Of a stretch of DNA of 10,242 nucleotides, positions 5,543 through 10,242 are shown in pieces. The stretch's first letter is position 1. Each line of letters starts with the position of its first letter. Both the position numbers and the translations under genes were made by a program. This DNA comes from Actinomycetota bacterium (GTDB taxonomy: Bacteria; Actinomycetota; Actinomycetes; UBA12327). The notes under the pieces were generated by a model. It made no database searches and had not been told where the DNA came from. It was given only the letters and a program-made list of their open reading frames with translations. The stretch spans positions 1-10,242 of the forward strand of contig JAPLBW010000167.1 in assembly GCA_026392555.1 (NCBI GenBank), given 5' to 3'.

Positions 5543-6280
5543 ATGAGCATCCTTCAAGCCTCGTGCGATAAGTGGGCAACAACACTTACGGGATTTCTCA
5601 CCCAGCCGGACGTGTCTGCGATTTCTTTCACTTCACCTGAATCCGGCGAACCGGCGGGCTCCCTGACGATCACTGAGGGCTCAACGAGGTCTGGCGCTCG
5701 GGTCCGCGTGGTCGACACCCGGCTGCTTATTCCTGCCTTGGGTTTAGACGCCGCGATGGTCCACGCATTTGCACCCAGTGAATCGACCAGTCCACACCTG
5801 CTCAGCGACTTAGCCACCATGCATGATCCGACTCCCGATGGTGGAACGGAAATGACGTGGCACTTTCATGTGGACCTGATGCCCCGAGTGGATTTAGTTA
5901 CTAGTCCCGAATTTATTGACGCGGTCTATCCCCCACTCACGCAGACTCACAAGAGCGCCTATGCGATCGAAGGTATGAAGCCGATAGCGGTTCCGCACCG
6001 CTTGCGTTCGCTTGCATCTCCGTGGCTTATTGGCGCCATCGTTCGGCCAACCGATGAAGTGGTCACCCGAGACTTGTTCACCACCTACGCGAATCGTTGG
6101 AACGAGTTGGTTAATAACCCGCCGCTTGTCGCTGACCCTGTTTCGCAGCGCGAGCGTGACATCAAGCATCGAGCCACGATGTTTAACAACGAAACCGATC
6201 CGGTGTGGCAGCGCATGGCCAAACTCGTTGGACAAGCCGACACCGACACGTTGCTCGCCGCTATTCGCAACCCGGTCTAG
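5543..6280 (+). CDS. Red chlorophyll catabolite reductase-like protein (bilin reductase relative)
   Basis: 245 residues, no signal peptide or membrane segment. Aligned by eye with my memory of Arabidopsis RCC reductase, the C-terminus matches without gaps: ERD (204-206), then Arg210, Asp219 and RM (224-225) fall at the positions of RRD...R...D...RM in the plant protein. The centre also matches: VDLMPRVDLV (110-119) with LDLPHRKDLV, then an F/Y-rich stretch, and LRSLASP (154-160) with VRSAFSP. RCC reductases and the related ferredoxin-dependent bilin reductases reduce linear tetrapyrroles using ferredoxin. The substrate here is unknown; this is a fold-level assignment. The two acidic residues I recall as lining the plant active site (Glu154, Asp291) would correspond to Asp89 and Glu217. 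Start ATG 5543 is the only candidate near the top of the frame but has no good Shine-Dalgarno. Its stop abuts that of the glycosylase gene. Confidence 0.7.
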   Translation: MSILQASCDKWATTLTGFLTQPDVSAISFTSPESGEPAGSLTITEGSTRSGARVRVVDTRLLIPALGLDAAMVHAFAPSESTSPHLLSDLATMHDPTPDGGTEMTWHFHVDLMPRVDLVTSPEFIDAVYPPLTQTHKSAYAIEGMKPIAVPHRLRSLASPWLIGAIVRPTDEVVTRDLFTTYANRWNELVNNPPLVADPVSQRERDIKHRATMFNNETDPVWQRMAKLVGQADTDTLLAAIRNPV

Positions 6281-7096
6281 TCACTTTTGGCAGGTAGGGC
6301 ACCAAAAAAGATTCCGGCCCGAAACCTCGCGCTTGAGAATCGGGGTTGAGCAGACCAAGCACGGCTGGGATTCGCGCCGATAGACGTACACCTCTCCCCC
6401 ATGTCGATCTATCCGCGGAGGTCGACCTGTTTGTTCGGGCAAATGCTTGGAACGCACGGTGTCAATCTGACCGATGTCAACGCCAATGCGCATCAGCTTG
6501 ACGAGGTCGCGCCAGATCTTGAGCCACACCTTGCGATCAATGTCACGGCCAGGTGTCAAAGGATCAATGCCCCATCGAAACAGCACCTCAGCTCGATACA
6601 CATTGCCGACCCCGGACACGATGTCCTGCCGCATCAACAGCACACAGATGGGTGCGGAGCTTTTCGAGATCACATTCCATGCGCGCTTCTCGTCCGCATC
6701 TATCCGCAATGGATCAGGGCCCAAGCGATTGAGCAGCACCGCCACGTCCGACGATGTCACCAGTTCGCACTGCGTTGGACCACGCAAATCGGCCACTGCT
6801 TGCTTGCCATGCAGTCGCAGTCGAACTTGACCGACCGGAGAGGCTGCCTTTTCGTTCATCAAAGCTTTGATGTTCCAAGCCCCATAAAGCCCCAAGTGCA
6901 CGTGCACGATCGCATCGTTGGCGAACTCCATGAGCAGGTGTTTGCCCACTGCTTGGGCTTGGACAAAGGTCGTGCGGTCGATACGTGCGGCGCTGTCAGC
7001 AAAGCGACCCTGCGGGCTCGTCACGGCCAGAGCCTGTCCGGCAAATGCCTCGTTGAGGTCTACAGCATTGCGGTGAATCGTGTGACCTTCAGGCAT
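6281..7096 (-). CDS. nei: Nei1-like DNA glycosylase/AP lyase (endonuclease VIII, Fpg/Nei family)
   Basis: Base-excision repair enzyme that removes oxidised bases, mainly pyrimidines, and cuts the resulting abasic site. 271 residues. After Met removal the N-terminal Pro is the catalytic amine, followed by Glu (MPEGHTIHR). Lys52 lies in VGKHLL and the helix-two-turn-helix contains GVGNVYR at 162-168. The C-terminal zinc finger is C246-x2-C249-x16-C266-x2-C269, with Arg261 in GRNLFWCP. The start, PQGRFADSA (28-36) and HVHLGLYG (65-72) closely match M. tuberculosis Nei1 (Rv2464c) as I recall it. It starts 11 nt after the stop of the upstream reductase gene and has no clear Shine-Dalgarno, so translation is probably coupled. 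In M. tuberculosis rpiB lies between these two genes; here it is missing. Confidence 0.93.
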   Translation of the reverse strand: MPEGHTIHRNAVDLNEAFAGQALAVTSPQGRFADSAARIDRTTFVQAQAVGKHLLMEFANDAIVHVHLGLYGAWNIKALMNEKAASPVGQVRLRLHGKQAVADLRGPTQCELVTSSDVAVLLNRLGPDPLRIDADEKRAWNVISKSSAPICVLLMRQDIVSGVGNVYRAEVLFRWGIDPLTPGRDIDRKVWLKIWRDLVKLMRIGVDIGQIDTVRSKHLPEQTGRPPRIDRHGGEVYVYRRESQPCLVCSTPILKREVSGRNLFWCPTCQK

Positions 7097-7107
7097 GACA
7101 ACGACAA

Positions 7108-7731
7108 CTAGTCAAAAGCAGGTGGCTGGGTGCGAGCGCGTTTGATTTCGTAGAAGCCTTCTGAGCCCGAGAGCAACACAATCCCATCAAAGAGGCGGCC
7201 AGCGGCTTCGCCCTTGGGCGCTGGCGAGATCACCGGACCGAAGTATCCGATTCCATTGATCGCCATGACGGGCGTGCCAATTTCCATGGCTGCTGCATCT
7301 TGCGATGCCTGATGCGAGGTGCGAATCGCATCGTCGAATTCCTTAGAAGAAACAACATCCGCAAGATCAGCCGGAAGATTCAATTCAGCAAGAGCGTCAA
7401 CAATGACGGTCGGATCATCGCGGCGATTATCAACGAAAATACGTCGACTAATCGCGGTGTAAAGCGGTTCAGTGATTTCCGGACCGAATTGCTTTTGAGC
7501 CGCAGCAACAACGCGCACCGGACCCCACACTTTGCTCATCATGTCGACGTACTCCGACGGAATATCTTTTCCTTCGTTGAGAACGGCCAAGCTCATAATG
7601 TGGAATCGCAGATCCATGTCTCGCACCTTGGCCGCTTCAAGGATCCAACGCGAGGTCAACCATGCCCATGGACACATCGGGTCAAACCACATGTCAACAA
7701 CGATTGGGGTGTCTTGTGATGCAGCAGACAA
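7108..7731 (-). CDS. DsbA-fold mycothiol-dependent nitroreductase family protein (Rv2466c-like), CPWA active site
   Basis: Thioredoxin/DsbA-fold oxidoreductase, 207 residues with the TTG start, the length I recall for M. tuberculosis Rv2466c, a mycothiol-dependent reductase (mycoredoxin-2). WFDPMCPWAWLTSRWILE aligns almost word for word with the Rv2466c active-site region, as do WGPVRV (69-74), EPLYTA (88-93), GTPV with the cis-proline at 154, and the C-terminus. The motif is C20-P-W-A23, where Rv2466c has CPWC, and Cys20 is the only cysteine. It could still act through a Cys20-mycothiol mixed disulfide. TTG (7731-7729) is chosen because GGAGGA lies 4 nt before it. An ATG at 7827 would overlap pepN and add an unconserved tail; GTG at 7743 lacks a ribosome site. 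First gene of a pair with nei. Confidence 0.9.
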   Translation of the reverse strand: MSAASQDTPIVVDMWFDPMCPWAWLTSRWILEAAKVRDMDLRFHIMSLAVLNEGKDIPSEYVDMMSKVWGPVRVVAAAQKQFGPEITEPLYTAISRRIFVDNRRDDPTVIVDALAELNLPADLADVVSSKEFDDAIRTSHQASQDAAAMEIGTPVMAINGIGYFGPVISPAPKGEAAGRLFDGIVLLSGSEGFYEIKRARTQPPAFD

Positions 7732-7735
7732 GGCT

Positions 7736-7741
7736 TCCTCC
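7736..7741 (-). promoter_or_regulatory. Ribosome binding site deciding the TTG start of the reductase
   Basis: GGAGGA on the minus strand, 4 nt before TTG 7731-7729. It gives a 207-residue protein of the family's expected length. The longer frame up to 7827 would have no comparable site and would overlap the divergent pepN. Confidence 0.6.
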
Positions 7742-7766
7742 ACGGGCGGGCTGGAACGGTATTGAC

Positions 7767-7776
7767 ACCCTAGGAT
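7767..7776. promoter_or_regulatory. Overlapping divergent -10 elements for the reductase and pepN
   Basis: Around the palindrome CCTAGG (7769-7774), TAGGGT on the minus strand (7772-7767) and TAGGAT on the plus strand (7771-7776) both fit TAnnnT. Each would give a leader of roughly 25-30 nt that includes the matching Shine-Dalgarno. They share two bases, so the promoters could not be open at the same time. The -35 matches are weak (TTAGTA at 7794-7789 for the minus strand). Confidence 0.4.
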
Positions 7777-7792
7777 GGCAAAGACCGCTACT

Positions 7793-7798
7793 AAGGAG
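7793..7798 (+). promoter_or_regulatory. Ribosome binding site of pepN
   Basis: AAGGAG, 9 nt before GTG 7808-7810. This strong, well-spaced site fixes the pepN start. An ATG at 7775 precedes the site and is in frame, but lacks its own site and lies in the candidate -10. Confidence 0.75.
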
Positions 7799-7807
7799 TG
7801 CCCTGAC

Positions 7808-10242
7808 GTGTCCGGCAACAACCTCACCCGTGACGAAGCCCGCCAGCGAGCCAGAGATCTGGAGATTAGTCACTATGACGTGGCTATTGACCTCACCCGG
7901 GGCGCCATGACGTTCGGCTCGACCACCACGGTGAGCTTTGCCGCGACAGCCCCTACCTCATTCATCGAATTCACCGCGGCCAGCGTCAACGCGATCGTGC
8001 TCAATGGGCAAGAACTCGACCCTGCTGTGGCCTTCGATGGAGATCGAATCGCCCTCACGGGCTTAACTGACAACAACGTCCTCACCGTCGAAGGCGATGG
8101 GGTGTACTCCAACACCGGCGAAGGCTTGCATCGATTCGTAGACCCCGTTGATAACGAGGTCTACCTCTACACCCAATTCGAGTCCGCCGATGCTAAGCGC
8201 ATGTTCGCCTGCTTTGATCAGCCAGACCTGAAGGCGACGTATGCCTTCACCGTGACGGCACCATCACACTGGACAGTCATTTCCAACTCCGCCACCCCTT
8301 CCGCCGATCTTCTTGATGACAGCAAGAGCGTGTGGAGCTTTGATCCCACCGCTCGGATGTCCACCTACATCACGGCTTTGGTCGCTGGGCCGTATCACGA
8401 AGAGCGCGGCGAATATGCCGGCGTCAACGGCATCTACCCGATGGGTGTGTTCTGCCGGCAATCTCTTGCTGAATTTCTCGATTCCGACGACATCATGGAT
8501 ACCGCAGCTCGCGGATTTGAGCTCTTTGAACGCGAATTTGGTGTCGGATATCCCTTCGGCAAGTACGACCAACTGTTCGTTCCCGAATTCAATGCCGGAG
8601 CCATGGAAAATGCCGGCTGTGTGACCTTTCACGAGGATTTGTTATTCCGTAGCAAGGTGACGGATGCTGCTTACGAGCAACGCTCTAACACCATCATGCA
8701 CGAACTTGCTCACATGTGGTTTGGCAACCTCGTCACGATGACCTGGTGGGACGACCTGTGGCTCAACGAATCCTTCGCCGAGTGGGCATCCCACTTTGCG
8801 AATGTGCGGGCCACTCGTTACACCGATGCCTGGACGAGTTTTTGTAATCAGCGCAAAGCGTGGGCTTATCGTCAGGATCAACTTCCTTCTACGCACCCCA
8901 TCGCCGCCGACATGGTCGACCTTGACGCCGTGCGCGTGAACTTTGATGGCATTACCTACGCCAAGGGTGCTTCCGCATTGCGTCAACTGGTGGCCTGGGT
9001 TGGCGAAGACGAGTTCTTGCAGGGTGTGCGCGAGTACTTCGCCAAGCATGCCTGGGGAAACACCGAGCTGGTTGACCTGCTCACCGAATTGTCAGCCGCC
9101 TCTGGTCGTGACTTGTCGGATTGGACGTCCCAGTGGCTAGAAACAGCCGGCGTGAACACCTTGATGCCCGATTTTGATCTCAACGCCGACGGCACGTATG
9201 CACGTTTTGCTGTTACGCAGTTGCCGCCCACCAGTCCGGCTGGGCTCGAGCCAATTCTGCGCTCGCACCGCATTGCTATTGGTCTTTACAGCGACGTTGA
9301 GGGTCGGCTTGAACCGATTCAGCGCATTGAAGTCGACATCACGGGGGCATCCTCTGATGTTCCCGAGCTTGTGGGAGTCAAGCAGCCGGATCTGATCCTT
9401 CTCAATGACGGTGACCTCACCTTTGCCAAGATTCGACTTGACCAACGTTCCGCACAGACCAGTGCCGACCGCATGGGGGATGTCACTGACTCGTTGGCTC
9501 GGGCACTGCTGTGGGGAGCGGCGTGGGACATGACACGCGATGCCGAGATGCCCACGCGTCAATTCCTTGACCTCACCCTCAGTGCTATTCCACAAGAGGA
9601 ATCCATCGGTGTGGTGCAACAGGGACTCCGCCAAGTCAAAGCTGCGCTTGATCAATATGCCGAGCCGAAATGGCGCAGCACTGGACTTGATCGGCTAGCA
9701 ACGACCCTGAGTGAATGGATGGTGGGTGCCGAACCAGGAAGTGACCGCCAACTGACCTTCGTTCGTTCCTTTGTTTCTGCTTCCAACACCGTCGAGCAAC
9801 TGCAGCGAGTCGAAAACATTCTTGAGGGCGCCGAAGTCCTGCCAGGATTAACCTTGGATACCGACCTTCGTTGGGCATTAGTGCAACGCCTCGTGAGCGC
9901 AGGACGCACTGACCTTGATCGCGTAACTGCGGAGTTGGCCCGCGACAACACCGCTACAGGACTGCGTCAGGCCGCGCTTGCACGCGCCAGTCGACCGACG
10001 TCCCAAGCCAAGGCCGAAACATGGGAGGCCGTGATTAACGACGCCTCGCTACCCAACGCCATGATCGGTTCCATGATCGGCGGGTTCTTGCACCCCGATC
10101 AGGTCGACCTTCTTGAGCCTTACATCGAAAAATATTTTGAGGTCGCTGCCACGATTTGGAGTCTGCGCACTCAAGAGACTGCGACGGACATCTTGATGGG
10201 CCTATACCCCGTTTACAGCGTGCACCAATCCATGGTTGCTGC
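7808..10242 (+). CDS. pepN: Aminopeptidase N, M1 family zinc metallopeptidase (3' end outside window)
   Basis: Cytoplasmic aminopeptidase that removes N-terminal residues from peptides, including those released by Clp. 811 codons are visible with no stop; actinobacterial PepN is about 850-860 residues, so only a short end is missing. Start GTG 7808. The N-terminal beta domain includes CFDQPDLKA. GAMEN, which binds the substrate amino terminus, is at 264-268. The zinc site is HELAH (298-302) with third ligand Glu321 in NESFAEW. Tyr384 (in GITYAKGA) stabilises the transition state. The C-terminal part is the helical ERAP1-like domain. Divergent from the reductase-nei pair, as Rv2467 is in M. 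tuberculosis. No sign of damage. Confidence 0.97.
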   Translation, partial: MSGNNLTRDEARQRARDLEISHYDVAIDLTRGAMTFGSTTTVSFAATAPTSFIEFTAASVNAIVLNGQELDPAVAFDGDRIALTGLTDNNVLTVEGDGVYSNTGEGLHRFVDPVDNEVYLYTQFESADAKRMFACFDQPDLKATYAFTVTAPSHWTVISNSATPSADLLDDSKSVWSFDPTARMSTYITALVAGPYHEERGEYAGVNGIYPMGVFCRQSLAEFLDSDDIMDTAARGFELFEREFGVGYPFGKYDQLFVPEFNAGAMENAGCVTFHEDLLFRSKVTDAAYEQRSNTIMHELAHMWFGNLVTMTWWDDLWLNESFAEWASHFANVRATRYTDAWTSFCNQRKAWAYRQDQLPSTHPIAADMVDLDAVRVNFDGITYAKGASALRQLVAWVGEDEFLQGVREYFAKHAWGNTELVDLLTELSAASGRDLSDWTSQWLETAGVNTLMPDFDLNADGTYARFAVTQLPPTSPAGLEPILRSHRIAIGLYSDVEGRLEPIQRIEVDITGASSDVPELVGVKQPDLILLNDGDLTFAKIRLDQRSAQTSADRMGDVTDSLARALLWGAAWDMTRDAEMPTRQFLDLTLSAIPQEESIGVVQQGLRQVKAALDQYAEPKWRSTGLDRLATTLSEWMVGAEPGSDRQLTFVRSFVSASNTVEQLQRVENILEGAEVLPGLTLDTDLRWALVQRLVSAGRTDLDRVTAELARDNTATGLRQAALARASRPTSQAKAETWEAVINDASLPNAMIGSMIGGFLHPDQVDLLEPYIEKYFEVAATIWSLRTQETATDILMGLYPVYSVHQSMVA

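Noticed and set aside
5280..5571. Open frames running through tRNA-Gly, the terminator and the repeats
   Set aside because: They begin inside a tRNA or terminator, their low-complexity arginine/glycine-rich products come from the GC-rich repeat, and they have no ribosome site.
6401..7111. 236-codon plus-strand open frame opposite nei
   Set aside because: Shadow of nei, which has all catalytic and zinc-binding residues; no ribosome site.
7762..7767. Perfect TTGACA on the plus strand as the pepN -35
   Set aside because: No acceptable -10 at 16-19 nt, and the start site would fall at or within the pepN ribosome site.

Overview
The window is a gene-dense chromosomal stretch from an actinobacterium (Actinomycetota). 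Three things point there. First, the gene set and order (clpX, clpP2, clpP1, tig, a Nei1-type glycosylase, a mycothiol-dependent reductase, pepN) parallels, from memory, the Mycobacterium tuberculosis Rv2457c-Rv2467 neighbourhood. Second, a relative of the mycothiol-linked protein Rv2466c is present. Third, a sequence matching the Streptomyces ClgR box lies upstream of clpP1. Base composition is only moderately GC-rich and spacing is very tight, which would fit a streamlined, possibly planktonic lineage, but the genus cannot be fixed from this sequence.

Layout, left to right. 1-1014 (+): 3' part of valS, archaeal/type-2 style. 1011-5104 (-): the protein-quality-control block clpX, clpP2, clpP1 and trigger factor (tig), with a regulatory spacer before clpX and a terminator, ClgR-like box and promoter before clpP1. 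5134-5336: divergent tRNA-Pro(UGG, -) and tRNA-Gly(UCC, +), then a bidirectional terminator. 5398-5518: two perfect 49-bp direct repeats containing a hairpin. 5543-6280 (+): a 245-aa protein that I align by eye to red chlorophyll catabolite reductase, a bilin-reductase relative. 6281-7731 (-): a two-gene unit of a DsbA-fold mycothiol-dependent reductase and a Nei1-like DNA glycosylase. 7808-end (+): aminopeptidase N, cut by the window edge.

How the genes work together. Trigger factor folds nascent chains. ClpX unfolds tagged proteins into the ClpP1P2 chamber. PepN trims the resulting peptides. The reductase and Nei1 handle thiol/oxidative stress and oxidised DNA bases. The two tRNAs sit between the proteostasis block and the accessory segment.

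Most interesting items: the RCC-reductase-like gene in a place where M. tuberculosis has an unrelated gene; the reductase active site CPWA instead of CPWC, leaving one cysteine in the protein; a seven-histidine tail on trigger factor; tig apparently transcribed behind tRNA-Pro; and two convergent gene pairs whose stop codons touch or overlap. There is no gene-free stretch over 300 bases; the longest spacer is 5382-5542 and is described below.
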